From Pedobacter rhizosphaerae (lineage in GTDB: Bacteria > Bacteroidota > Bacteroidia > Sphingobacteriales > Sphingobacteriaceae), in the NCBI RefSeq assembly GCF_900111155.1, contig NZ_FOGG01000014.1, forward strand, positions 1 through 64,000: a stretch of DNA of 64,000 nucleotides. The letters are read 5' to 3'. The first letter of the stretch is position 1. Each line of letters starts with the position of its first letter. The notes beneath the pieces were generated by a model that saw only the letters and a program-made list of their open reading frames with translations, was not told where the DNA came from and ran no database searches. Position numbers and translations under genes: made by a program. This document shows, one piece after another, positions 16,620-25,317 of this stretch.

Positions 16620-19600
16620 TTAAAAGCCAATGGTTGCTGTAAATCCGTAAATACGGGTTGGAGGAGTTTGGTTCAGGTTATTTACACCCTGTGCATTACC
16701 AGTACCCACGTTAATTTCCGGGTCTGTATAGATATTGTCACTAGGCCTGAACATAAACAGGTTTCTTCCTACAAGGGCAATACTTGCATTTTTGATGAAG
16801 CTGGCATGCGCACCTAACCATTGAGCAGGAACCTGGTAAGCCAATGATAGCTCTCTGATTTTCCAGAATGCCGCACTTGAAACATAGTTGGAAGCTGTAT
16901 TCGTTCTGATTCCATCCGACCAGAAAGAGCCATTTCCCTGGATAGTGGTTACGTTCGTGTTAGGAACAAACACACCTGGTGAAGTTTGAATAACAGAGTT
17001 TGGATAGATAAAGCGTTCACGTCCTGCCTGGGCAGAAGTGTAACTGATACCAGAGAAATCTAAAGTACTGGCCATTCCACTGTAGAAAACATTTCCACTG
17101 CGGTATTCGGCTACGCCTGATAAAGTAAAGTTTTTAAAGGTGAAACTGGTGTTTACCCCTAAAATGTGATTGGGATTAGTTTGCCCGAAGTCCTTATTGA
17201 TCGGACTGGCAATTGGTAAGCCTGTATTCGCATCTACAATAACTCTACCTTGTGGATCTGTCTGGTAGGTACTTACCTGCAATGATGGGAAGCTCTGGCC
17301 TAATACAACGTAGTTATTATCTCCAAGCCCAAGTTGCGACAGATCACCATAAAGACCCAATACCTTATTGGTATTATACGAATAGTTAATGCCAACATTC
17401 CACCTGAAACCATTAGATAAACCAATAACCGGAGCAGCATTTAAGCTAAACTCAAATCCTTTATTCTCTGACTCGCCTGTGTTTATTACGGCTGTGGTGA
17501 AACCTGTTGATGCAGACAAGTCGATACCATTTACAATCTGCTGATTTTTCGTATTTTGCAGATATACGGAAGTTTCTAAGGTAATTCTGTTGTTTAAAAA
17601 GCCAATATCGAATCCAAGCTCTTTAGAAAGTGTATTTTCTGGTTTCAGGTTGGGGTCATTAATCTGATTATCTACGGTATAACCAGCTGTGTTACCATAA
17701 GGAAAACCACTAGCCGGATTGATAGTGGAAATGAGTTTATAAGGATCAACCTGAACAGCCGATACTTTAGAAATGCCTCCACGCAACTTTAAATTACTGA
17801 TTACTTTACTTTCCTTTAAGGCTGGGATAACATCAGTAAGTGTTGCAGCTATGTCTACCGCAGGATAAAAGAAAACACGGTTATTACTGTTAAGCCTAGA
17901 ATCCCATTCATTTCTTCCCGAAACATGAACTGTTAGAAAATCATTATAGGTGGCCGTTAAATCACCAAATACGGCCAACTGGCGAGAGTTTCGCTCTAAT
18001 TCCGAACCCACAATCTCTCCTGTACGGTTACTTAAGTTGAAAAGATTATCTACTACCAGGTTATTTCCCTGAGCAGTAATGTACTTATAGTTTTTCTGGA
18101 TTACCTGCGCACCGCCAATTAAGGTAAACTTAAATTGGTTGAATGTTTTGGTGGCCGTAGCTAAAAAGTCTCCGGTATACCTGCTTTCAAACTCGTTGTA
18201 GTCGCGAACAGAAGACCTGTTGTATTGGGTAGCCGCCACACCTTTACCAGAATCGTGGGCAAAATCAGAATAGGTATAGGCATAGTTAAAATCTTTTCCC
18301 TGCGAATTCTTGGTGCTCAAACCACCCCTCGCCATCAAACTTAACCAATCAACGGGTTTGTAGGTTAAGGAAAGATTACCCAACAAATCATCTCTACGCT
18401 CTTTGTTTCGGTATTGCTTTAAACCAAAATACGGACTGATATAATAATCATTGTAAAAATCATTCGGATTACCATACTTAGAATCCAGGTCGCTATACTC
18501 TGTTAAAGGAATATTACCCGGCGTATTGATTACATTGTTATATACCTGATTGGTGCTTTTATCGTAATTTCTCTGTGTATAGTTGAATGAATAATCAGCC
18601 AGAAACTTGCCTATCTTTCTGGTACCGTTAATACGGAAAGCAGTTCTGTTAGATTTGTCTCCCGGCACATATCCTTTACTATTTACCCTTTGCACATTGA
18701 TGTAGGTGGTTCCATTTTCATTTCCACCCGAGTAAGAAATATCGTTCTGCTCATCAATACCCGTTTCAAAAAAGCTTTCCTTCTCACCATCCTTGTAGGT
18801 ATAAGGAACCATTTGATAAGTACCATCCTGTAAAATACGGCCCACCGGACGTAAGCTACCATCAAAGCGATCGCCAAAAGTTTGGTTCTCAAAAGGTGTA
18901 TATTGGCCAAAGCCAAAGTCATCCTGCGTTGTTCCACCACCAAATTCCGTCTGCATTTTAGGAAAATACGATAAGCGGTTCATTAAAGTAGAGTTGGTAT
19001 AAGATACTGAACCACCATCAGCAGAACCTCTTTTTGTACTCACAATCATCACACCATTAGCGGCATCAGAACCATAGAGCGCTGCAGCATTGGCACCTTT
19101 TAAAATATTCACGCTTTCAATATCATTCGGGTTAATGGAGTTCAACTGATTAAGCGGCACAATAATTCCATCAAGTACCAATAAGGCCTGGTTATTTCCT
19201 TGAAAAGAGCGGTTACCACGAAGTACAACCCTTACCTGATCACCCGCATCGATTTGGTTATTTGCCTGAGAAATCTGTAAGCCTGCAACTTTACCCGATA
19301 AGCCTGTAGCCAGATTGGTTGGACGGCTGGAGGTTAGGGCTTTTCCGGTTACCTGCTGTGTGGCATAGCCAATTTCCTTTGGTTTACGTTTAATACCCAA
19401 TGCTGTAGTAACGGTTACCTCGCTTAAAGTCTGGGCATCTGTAATCAACTTGACATTGAGCACCGCTTGATTCCCTACCGGAACATCCTGGGTAATGAAT
19501 CCGATGTAGGATAATTGAAGTATGTCACCTGGAGAGGCACTAATTGTGAATTTTCCATCAGCCCCCGTAACGGTTGCTTTTTTTGTTCCTTTAATCAGAA

Positions 19601-19730
19601 CACTGACACCCGGGATGGGCAATCCATCATTGTCAGCAATCACTTTTCCCGTTATGTTCTTACTCTGTGCATGGGTTAAGCTTAGCCCCCAATACAAGAA
19701 CAGGAACAAACTAAGTACTAGTTTTTTCAT
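16620..19730 (-). CDS. SusC/RagA-family TonB-linked outer-membrane importer (pair 1)
   Basis: A 1036-residue TonB-dependent glycan importer. Signal peptide at 1-22, carboxypeptidase-like regulatory domain at about 24-105 (GKVIADNDGLPIPGVSVLIKG), a TonB-box-like LSEVTVT, then the SusC plug with DIESVNILKGANAAALYGSDAANGVMIV, and a barrel ending ...RIYGFTATIGF. It heads the SusC-SusD-DUF1735-BSP-BSP-GH92 series. A LacI-type operator candidate lies about 117 nt upstream. With the GH92 and BSP genes downstream, it probably imports mannose-containing oligosaccharides or glycopeptides. The family is certain; the cargo is inferred. Confidence 0.95.
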   Translation of the reverse strand: MKKLVLSLFLFLYWGLSLTHAQSKNITGKVIADNDGLPIPGVSVLIKGTKKATVTGADGKFTISASPGDILQLSYIGFITQDVPVGNQAVLNVKLITDAQTLSEVTVTTALGIKRKPKEIGYATQQVTGKALTSSRPTNLATGLSGKVAGLQISQANNQIDAGDQVRVVLRGNRSFQGNNQALLVLDGIIVPLNQLNSINPNDIESVNILKGANAAALYGSDAANGVMIVSTKRGSADGGSVSYTNSTLMNRLSYFPKMQTEFGGGTTQDDFGFGQYTPFENQTFGDRFDGSLRPVGRILQDGTYQMVPYTYKDGEKESFFETGIDEQNDISYSGGNENGTTYINVQRVNSKGYVPGDKSNRTAFRINGTRKIGKFLADYSFNYTQRNYDKSTNQVYNNVINTPGNIPLTEYSDLDSKYGNPNDFYNDYYISPYFGLKQYRNKERRDDLLGNLSLTYKPVDWLSLMARGGLSTKNSQGKDFNYAYTYSDFAHDSGKGVAATQYNRSSVRDYNEFESRYTGDFLATATKTFNQFKFTLIGGAQVIQKNYKYITAQGNNLVVDNLFNLSNRTGEIVGSELERNSRQLAVFGDLTATYNDFLTVHVSGRNEWDSRLNSNNRVFFYPAVDIAATLTDVIPALKESKVISNLKLRGGISKVSAVQVDPYKLISTINPASGFPYGNTAGYTVDNQINDPNLKPENTLSKELGFDIGFLNNRITLETSVYLQNTKNQQIVNGIDLSASTGFTTAVINTGESENKGFEFSLNAAPVIGLSNGFRWNVGINYSYNTNKVLGLYGDLSQLGLGDNNYVVLGQSFPSLQVSTYQTDPQGRVIVDANTGLPIASPINKDFGQTNPNHILGVNTSFTFKNFTLSGVAEYRSGNVFYSGMASTLDFSGISYTSAQAGRERFIYPNSVIQTSPGVFVPNTNVTTIQGNGSFWSDGIRTNTASNYVSSAAFWKIRELSLAYQVPAQWLGAHASFIKNASIALVGRNLFMFRPSDNIYTDPEINVGTGNAQGVNNLNQTPPTRIYGFTATIGF

Positions 19731-19846
19731 AGTTGTTAGATAGTTGTTAGTTAATAATGAAATAGGTTATAAAACGTTCAGTTCAGGCCAAAAAAAAACT
19801 GCTAATCGTTTGAGAAGCAGAATTCAAGCAATAAAGATTTGGCTGA

Positions 19847-19860
19847 CTAAATCGTTTTAG
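19847..19860. promoter_or_regulatory. LacI-type operator candidate upstream of SusC 1
   Basis: CTAAATCGTTTTAG, a 14-bp palindrome with one mismatched pair around the central CG. Its reverse complement shares 12 bases with the site at 30303-30314 upstream of SusC 2. Confidence 0.65.
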
Positions 19861-20080
19861 TTTTCAATTATAGAGATTAAAACGGAATTAAAAAAGTAAC
19901 ATAGCTATTACAGGAACCTAACAGCCATAAATTCAGCTGATAAGGCTAAAAAAAAGCACTTAAAAAAGAAAAACAGCTAAAATATTTAGGATATCACATG
20001 TGATTTTAGTCATTATTTAGAATAAGTTGTAAAATAGGCGAGATATTTTTGTGTTTATGAAGATATTTAGGTTTACTATT

Positions 20081-20190
20081 TAACCGCAAAGGGCGCGAAG
20101 TTGTCACGCAAAGTACGCAGCATTAGCAATCACCCACAACCCATTTAACCACGGAGAGCACACAAAGAATTACACGGAGTACACAAAGCT
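20081..20190. repeat. Degenerate AACCRCRRAG/CACAAAG repeats
   Basis: Two related stretches (20081-20120 and 20145-20190) begin TTAACC and continue in ACGCAAAG or CACAAAG words. They belong to the same family as sequences at 200-245, 352-376 and 48977-49140. They are non-coding. Confidence 0.6.
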
Positions 20191-20286
20191 CTTCATGATC
20201 AAACTCCCCTACTTTTCAAGGAGGGGGGCGGATGGAAAGTGAATAGGCGGGGTGGTTATTTGATTTTAACCATAAAACTCTTCTCT

Positions 20287-20454
20287 GGTTGTAGCGTCTC
20301 CAATGCTATTAACTTAAGTCGAAAACTAAAATGTATTGTAATCCTGAGCTTGTCGAAGGGCAATTCATTTTAGTTTTCGACTTATTAAGAAGGTCTTCGA
20401 CAGGCTCAGACAGACAGCGTTTAGCTTAAAAGGTGGTAGCGAGACGCTACGACC
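20287..20454. repeat. Nested palindromic repeat elements
   Basis: The outer arms (20287-20300 and 20441-20454) are complementary at 13 of 14 positions. Inside is the left part of the element seen intact at 62392-62458 (CAATGCTATTAACTTA). It is interrupted by another palindrome with perfect 19-bp arms (20315-20333 and 20366-20384) and a 32-nt loop carrying CCTGAGCTTGTCGAAGG. After it the first element resumes (AAGGTCTTCGACAGGCTCAGACAG). The order implies insertion of one element into another. Confidence 0.75.
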
Positions 20455-20490
20455 AGATATTTGCTACGACGAAATATTAAAACTGCAATA

Positions 20491-21378
20491 TTAATGCTCA
20501 GCTTGCTGAATAAATGTATCGTTACAACTTGCAGCACCAATTAAGGCAGCATGTTCTTTTAATTCAGAAATTTTAATTTGGGTATCTATCTCGTTTCCTC
20601 TTAACGTTGCCACCAGCTCAGGCGCAAAAGCGTCAAAAGATTGAGCAATATTACCCCCAATAATTACCGTATCTATTTTATTCTCCCTGATGATGGGTAT
20701 CAGGAACTGGGCAAGGTTATAACCAAACTCCATAAAAACCCGGGTAGCAGAATGGTCTTCATCAATCAATGCAACCAATTCCTTTACGCCTTCCAGTTCT
20801 ACACCACTTAATTGTTTATATCTTTTTACAAACCACCGGGTAGATAAATAATCTTCTGCAATTCCATCCAGAAATGGTGAATTCCATAAATCTGCATCTT
20901 CAGCTTTATGGTTAATGCAAATAGAAGAGCCTAAACCAGTACCCAAGGTTAAACCCAATACATGGGCATTTCCTTTAGCTGCGCCTGCAAAAACCTCTCC
21001 CTGCAAAAAGCCGGCTGCATCATTAATAAACTGAATATTTTCTGCCGGAATATCAAGTCTTTTGGCTAATTCTTCTTTAACATTAAATTGATACAGCGAT
21101 TTAAACTTATCCTGATCCTTAATCAATGAAATCCCCTGCTCATAATCAAAGGGTCCGGGCATGGCAATCCCTACATAACGAGATCCGTTTTTAATAGTAC
21201 CAAAGGCATCGTCAATAATATCGCACCATGCCGATAAAATCACCTCTTTACTTTCCTGCGAATTTACAGGGCTACGCTTAATGGAATCCTTAACCAAAGT
21301 TCTTGTACTCAAATCTACTAAAGCGGCCGTAATGTGCGAACCACCTATATCAACACCTAATGCAACAGGCTTCTCCAT
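20491..21378 (-). CDS. ROK family sugar kinase
   Basis: A 295-residue cytoplasmic ROK (repressor/ORF/kinase) protein without a DNA-binding domain, hence a kinase. GVDIGGSHITAALVD (8-22) is the ATP phosphate loop, N119-D120 in FINDAAGF contains the catalytic aspartate, and GTGLGSS (146-152) is the second phosphate motif. The usual zinc-binding CxCGxxGC motif is missing; the region reads WNSPFLDGIAEDYLS. It follows the second GH92 by 51 nt and is probably co-transcribed with it. Phosphorylation of mannose, glucose or another released hexose is plausible, but the substrate is not determined by sequence. Confidence 0.88.
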   Translation of the reverse strand: MEKPVALGVDIGGSHITAALVDLSTRTLVKDSIKRSPVNSQESKEVILSAWCDIIDDAFGTIKNGSRYVGIAMPGPFDYEQGISLIKDQDKFKSLYQFNVKEELAKRLDIPAENIQFINDAAGFLQGEVFAGAAKGNAHVLGLTLGTGLGSSICINHKAEDADLWNSPFLDGIAEDYLSTRWFVKRYKQLSGVELEGVKELVALIDEDHSATRVFMEFGYNLAQFLIPIIRENKIDTVIIGGNIAQSFDAFAPELVATLRGNEIDTQIKISELKEHAALIGAASCNDTFIQQAEH

Positions 21379-21429
21379 TCTTTATTATATTTTCAATTAT
21401 CAGTTTGTGGGAACTCAATCCCCTATTAT

Positions 21430-23697
21430 TTATTTACTTAGCGAAAAAGGTTTATCTTCTTCTTTAAGCCCTCTCGTTAGAGCAGGCTTACTGTCCATTT
21501 CCAATCGCAATTCTCCACCATTTAACAAATCGCTATGTTTAAGGTAATTTTTGGTAAAGTCCTTCCCATTTAGCTTAGCCGATTTGATATACACATGTGT
21601 ATCATCATTAGCTGGGGCATTAATGATAAATTTTTTACCATTCTCCAGATTGATGGTGATTTTTTTAAATGCCGGGCTACCTAAAACGTATTCTCCGGTT
21701 CCAGGGGTAACACTGTAAAAGCCTAAGGCACTTAATACATACCAGGAGGAAGTTTGTCCCTGATCTTCATCCCCAGGATACCCGTTCTCTGTAGCATCAT
21801 ATAATTTCTTCATCACCTGCCGGGCATGGAATTGCGATTTCCAGGGTTGGTTGGCATAGTTATACAAGTAAACCATATGTTGGATGGGTTGGTTTCCATG
21901 TGCATACTGCCCCAGGTTGGCCAACACCATTTCGGTCATTTCATGAATCATTCCTCCATAACTGCCTACATTAACTTTGTTGGGTTCAGTAAAAACAGAA
22001 TCCAGTTTGGCCACAAAATTTTCATTGCCTCCCATCAGGTTAATCAGGCCTTTTGTATCATGAAAAACAGACCACTGCCAATGCCAGGCATTTCCTTCGG
22101 TAAATGGTCCGCCCCATTCTGTAGGGTCGAAGTTTGGAGCCCAGTTCCCTGCTGCGTCTTTTCCTCGCATAAAACGGGAAGCTGGATCATAAACATTTTT
22201 ATAATTATACATGGGCTTAGCAAAAGTATCCATGTAATGCTGATTACTGGTCATCTGAGCTAAAGCATAACCACAATAATCATCATAAGCATACTCCAGG
22301 GTTTTAGCGGTTGCTTCTCTGTATTTGGGGTAAGAAACATATCCCAAACTGTTGTAATCTTTCACTCCATCCCGTCCGTTTGCCGGCCCCCATGGCCCTT
22401 TATTCATCGCTTCATGGTAATAGGCATCCAGTGCCTTTTTAGCGTCGAAAGTCCTGATTCCTTTTGCCCAGGCATCAGTAAGTAATGAAATGGCATGGTT
22501 ACCGATCATACTCCCTGCTTCACTTGGAAAGGACCAGGAAGGCAACCAACCACATTGATCATATGCATCCAGCAAAGCCTGAACATAACGCCCCTGCATT
22601 TCAGGTTGTACCAATGTATTTAAAGGAAACTGGGCTCTGAAAGTATCCCAAAAGCCAGTATCGGTAAACATATAGCCTTGATGAATTTTCCCATCATACG
22701 GACTAAAATAATAGGGATTCCCTTTCGCATCTATTTCATAAAATTTCCTCGAGAAAAGACTTGCCCTGAAGAAACAAGAGTAAAAGGTTTCCATATCTGC
22801 TTTAGACCCACCTGCTACTTCAATTTTCCCTAAAGATTTATTCCATACCGCAGCGGCTTTAGCTTTGGTTTGTTCCAGGTTTTGATCTGCACCCAGTTCG
22901 CGCTTCAAGTTCAACTCAGCCTGTTCTAAGCTGATGTATGAAGATGCGGTTTTAACCTGAACCACTTCTCCGGGATTGAACTCAATAAAAGCCCCTTTGC
23001 CCAAACCTTCCGCAGCAATGGAATCTGCATTTACAGTATTTTTATTGTTTTCCCAGGTACCGAATGATCTGATTGGCTTATCAAATTTTAATATGAAATA
23101 ACTTTTCCAACCTTTTTTAAAGCCTTCTCCATTATTTACATACCCCGTTATTTTATTTTCTTTAGGATAGATATGAACACCACTCAAACGGGTATAGCCA
23201 TCTAAAACTAAAAAGCTTCTTTTCTGCTTTGGATAAGTGAAACGCAAATGGGCTCCGCGTTCAGAAGGAGATATTTCTGTGGTGATCTTGTTCTCAAATT
23301 TAACCTTGTAGTAGTTCGGTTTAGCAATCTCGTTTTCATGGCTAAACTTCGCTTCGCGTTTGTTTTCATCAACAACCAGGTTATCGATCATGGGCATGAG
23401 GGAAAAAACCGCGTAATCTCTGGTCCAGGAGCTGCATTGATGCGCCTGCTGAAATCCTCTTATCTTATCTTTGAAATACTGATATTTCCAGCCATCGCCA
23501 TTTCTACCTGTTTGGGGAGTCCAGGTATGCATACCAAAAGGTAATGCAGTGGTTGGATAAGTGTTACCTCTTGTTAATTCGTGTTTGGAATTCGTTCCCT
23601 GAAGTGTATTTACATACTGCACCCAATCTTTCTGCTGCGCCCAAGCATTGGAGGAAGCCAGGCCGATTGCCAATGGGATGATGAATTTAAGTTTCAT
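21430..23697 (-). CDS. GH92 family alpha-mannosidase (second copy)
   Basis: A 755-residue exported GH92 exo-alpha-mannosidase with a signal peptide at 1-20. The N-terminal opening DWVQYVNTLQGTNSKHELTRGN is typical. FTEGNAWHWQW (532-542) has the presumed acid E534, and GDEDQGQ (642-648) has the presumed base D643/D645, nearly the same numbers as in BT3990. It differs considerably from GH92 at 9990-12278, so the two may have different linkage preferences. It is followed by the ROK gene and preceded by the LacI gene. Two LacI-type operator candidates lie in its 438-bp upstream gap. Confidence 0.95.
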   Translation of the reverse strand: MKLKFIIPLAIGLASSNAWAQQKDWVQYVNTLQGTNSKHELTRGNTYPTTALPFGMHTWTPQTGRNGDGWKYQYFKDKIRGFQQAHQCSSWTRDYAVFSLMPMIDNLVVDENKREAKFSHENEIAKPNYYKVKFENKITTEISPSERGAHLRFTYPKQKRSFLVLDGYTRLSGVHIYPKENKITGYVNNGEGFKKGWKSYFILKFDKPIRSFGTWENNKNTVNADSIAAEGLGKGAFIEFNPGEVVQVKTASSYISLEQAELNLKRELGADQNLEQTKAKAAAVWNKSLGKIEVAGGSKADMETFYSCFFRASLFSRKFYEIDAKGNPYYFSPYDGKIHQGYMFTDTGFWDTFRAQFPLNTLVQPEMQGRYVQALLDAYDQCGWLPSWSFPSEAGSMIGNHAISLLTDAWAKGIRTFDAKKALDAYYHEAMNKGPWGPANGRDGVKDYNSLGYVSYPKYREATAKTLEYAYDDYCGYALAQMTSNQHYMDTFAKPMYNYKNVYDPASRFMRGKDAAGNWAPNFDPTEWGGPFTEGNAWHWQWSVFHDTKGLINLMGGNENFVAKLDSVFTEPNKVNVGSYGGMIHEMTEMVLANLGQYAHGNQPIQHMVYLYNYANQPWKSQFHARQVMKKLYDATENGYPGDEDQGQTSSWYVLSALGFYSVTPGTGEYVLGSPAFKKITINLENGKKFIINAPANDDTHVYIKSAKLNGKDFTKNYLKHSDLLNGGELRLEMDSKPALTRGLKEEDKPFSLSK

Positions 23698-23961
23698 TTG
23701 TGTTTTGAATATTTTGCTCCCCGATGTAACCTATTCACCAGGTAACCTTCAATGTGTTTAATGCTGATTTTTTAAAAGTTTGGCATTCATGCCACCAAAT
23801 TCTTAAAGCTTGCGCAAAGAATTACTTTTACTCATCGTCTTTATTAGATTTTAAGCAGAATGGAAAGAATTTATCTGTTGGAAAAGCTCGGATGACTGGA
23901 ATATTATCCAGCATTTGGGGAAGAAAATTTCTCATAATTGGTTCATTTGGTTTAGATTGCT

Positions 23962-23973
23962 TAAAACGTTTTA
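23962..23973. promoter_or_regulatory. LacI-type operator candidate
   Basis: A perfect palindrome TAAAACGTTTTA, identical to the 13047-13058 site. It lies between the LacI gene and GH92-2. Confidence 0.65.
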
Positions 23974-24050
23974 CCAACTACCTCCCTGACGCGACTTCTA
24001 AAAAACTCTCTGTATAAACTGCTAACTAATCAATTGTAAAGGCATCCAAC

Positions 24051-24064
24051 GTAAAACGATTTAC
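24051..24064. promoter_or_regulatory. LacI-type operator candidate
   Basis: GTAAAACGATTTAC, a 14-bp palindrome with one mismatched pair. It is 78 nt before the previous site, measured start to start, and 72 nt beyond the LacI stop. Confidence 0.65.
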
Positions 24065-24135
24065 CAATCCAATATTAGATAATTTTATATGATATGGAGA
24101 AACCGAAAGGTAACATTTAAGTTACAATCAAAAAT

Positions 24136-25140
24136 CTAGCTTCTGATAATGAGTTTGGCAGGGACGATGATCTCTAACTGCTCTGCTTTGGTTTTCTTAG
24201 ACAACTGACTTAGAACCAGCTTGATCACATTTTCAGCAATTTCTTCCAGCGGTTGCTGTACAGCTGAAATTCTTGGGGTATGGAGTTCAAAAGCCTCATG
24301 ATCATCATAAGCGATAACGTCGAAGTCATCCCCTACTTTTCTATCAATTTCCTTTAATACTTTCAATCCACTAATGGCTAAATAGTTGGTAGCAAAGAGG
24401 ACGGCATCAATATTTTGGGTTTGAAATAAGGTTTTTATTTGAGCCATGGTTTCAGCTTCATCCTGATTAAAATGAATCTTTACCACCAGATTTTCATCGT
24501 AAGCAATTTTATGATCTTCCAGAGCTTTTTGATATCCCTCTAATCGCTCTGTTATTTGCTGCACATTAATATCTGTGGTTACCAGTGCTATTTTTTTCTT
24601 GCCTTGCTTAATAAAGCTTTCAATAGATTGATAGGAAGCATGGAAATGATCGGCTCCAACATAACCTGTTTTTACATCAGGCAGGTTACGGTCGAAAAGA
24701 ATTACTGGCGTATTGTCTGCAAGCAATTGATTGATATCCTCTTCAATTCCCTTTGTCGGTGCAATGATATAAGCATCTACCTTTCTGGATTTAAACATGT
24801 TAATCAGCTCTTTTGCTTTATCAACATTGTTTTCAGTACTTGAATAAATAATCTTGTAACCTTTCTTATAAGCCTTATCTTCAATGAGTCTCGCTATTCT
24901 GGAGAAAAAAGAGTTTGATATATCTTCTATCATCAAACCAATGATGTTCGAGTTCCCTGTTCTCAAACTTCTCGCAATCTGATTAGGCTTGTACCCGCTT
25001 TCTTTAATAATCTTTTCTACTTTCTCGATTACAGCCTCGCTAATGGACTTCTCTTTGGCCTTGCCATTGATAATAAACGAAACGGTTGTAATGGATACAT
25101 TAGCTTTTGTGGCGATATCTTTAATAGAAAGCGATTTCAT
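24136..25140 (-). CDS. LacI family transcriptional regulator
   Basis: A 334-residue regulator. The N-terminal LacI helix-turn-helix (SIKDIATKANVSITTVSFIING, 5-26) and hinge (YKPNQIARSLRTG) are followed by a periplasmic-binding-protein-like effector domain from about residue 60 (IIGLMIEDISNSFFSRI). LacI proteins bind CG-centred palindromes and release or bind DNA with sugar effectors. Five such palindromes occur around the surrounding mannosidase/SusCD genes. It lies between SusD 2 and GH92-2. It is the obvious local regulator, and a sugar or sugar phosphate is the probable effector. Confidence 0.93.
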   Translation of the reverse strand: MKSLSIKDIATKANVSITTVSFIINGKAKEKSISEAVIEKVEKIIKESGYKPNQIARSLRTGNSNIIGLMIEDISNSFFSRIARLIEDKAYKKGYKIIYSSTENNVDKAKELINMFKSRKVDAYIIAPTKGIEEDINQLLADNTPVILFDRNLPDVKTGYVGADHFHASYQSIESFIKQGKKKIALVTTDINVQQITERLEGYQKALEDHKIAYDENLVVKIHFNQDEAETMAQIKTLFQTQNIDAVLFATNYLAISGLKVLKEIDRKVGDDFDVIAYDDHEAFELHTPRISAVQQPLEEIAENVIKLVLSQLSKKTKAEQLEIIVPAKLIIRS

Positions 25141-25281
25141 CTATGAATTTTGTATTTAAATTAACCAAATCTAATAAAAAATATAGTTTTTTGACCCCAG
25201 TCTGGAATAAAACTGTAAAACGGGGGGCTTTATATCGTTTTTATTACTGAAAGCCAGGGCCTTCATCCATAAAGAAACGAA

Positions 25282-25309
25282 AAAGGTGCTCAGCATTGGG
25301 AGCACCTTT
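25282..25309 (-). terminator. Intrinsic terminator after SusD 2
   Basis: A perfect 10-bp stem (25282-25291 with 25300-25309). On the minus strand it is followed by TTTTTCG. It separates the SusC2-SusD2 unit from the LacI gene. Confidence 0.85.
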
Positions 25310-25317
25310 AAATTCAT

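Larger units (their letters stand above)
19731..20490. other. 760-bp intergenic region: operator, CACAAAG repeats and nested palindromes
   Basis: No gene is supported. From the SusC start outward it holds a LacI-type site (19847-19860), a weaker half-site at 19770, two CACAAAG/ACGCAG-type degenerate repeats (20081-20120 and 20145-20190), and a three-level nested palindrome (20287-20454). The ROK gene ends at the far side. Confidence 0.75.
23698..24135. other. Upstream region of GH92-2 with two operator candidates
   Basis: Apart from palindromes at 23962-23973 and 24051-24064 nothing is recognised. An 87-codon open frame on the plus strand (23754-24017) runs through an operator and has no protein-like features, so it is not called. 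Confidence 0.7.

Noticed and set aside
19770..19781. TAAAACGTTCAG near SusC 1 as another operator
   Set aside because: The palindrome fails after the central AACGTT. It may be a weak half-site but is not supported alone.
23754..24017. An 87-codon open frame on the plus strand between GH92-2 and the LacI gene
   Set aside because: It has no recognisable domain, signal or promoter, and it runs through the operator palindrome at 23962-23973. It is more likely chance in an AT-rich gap.
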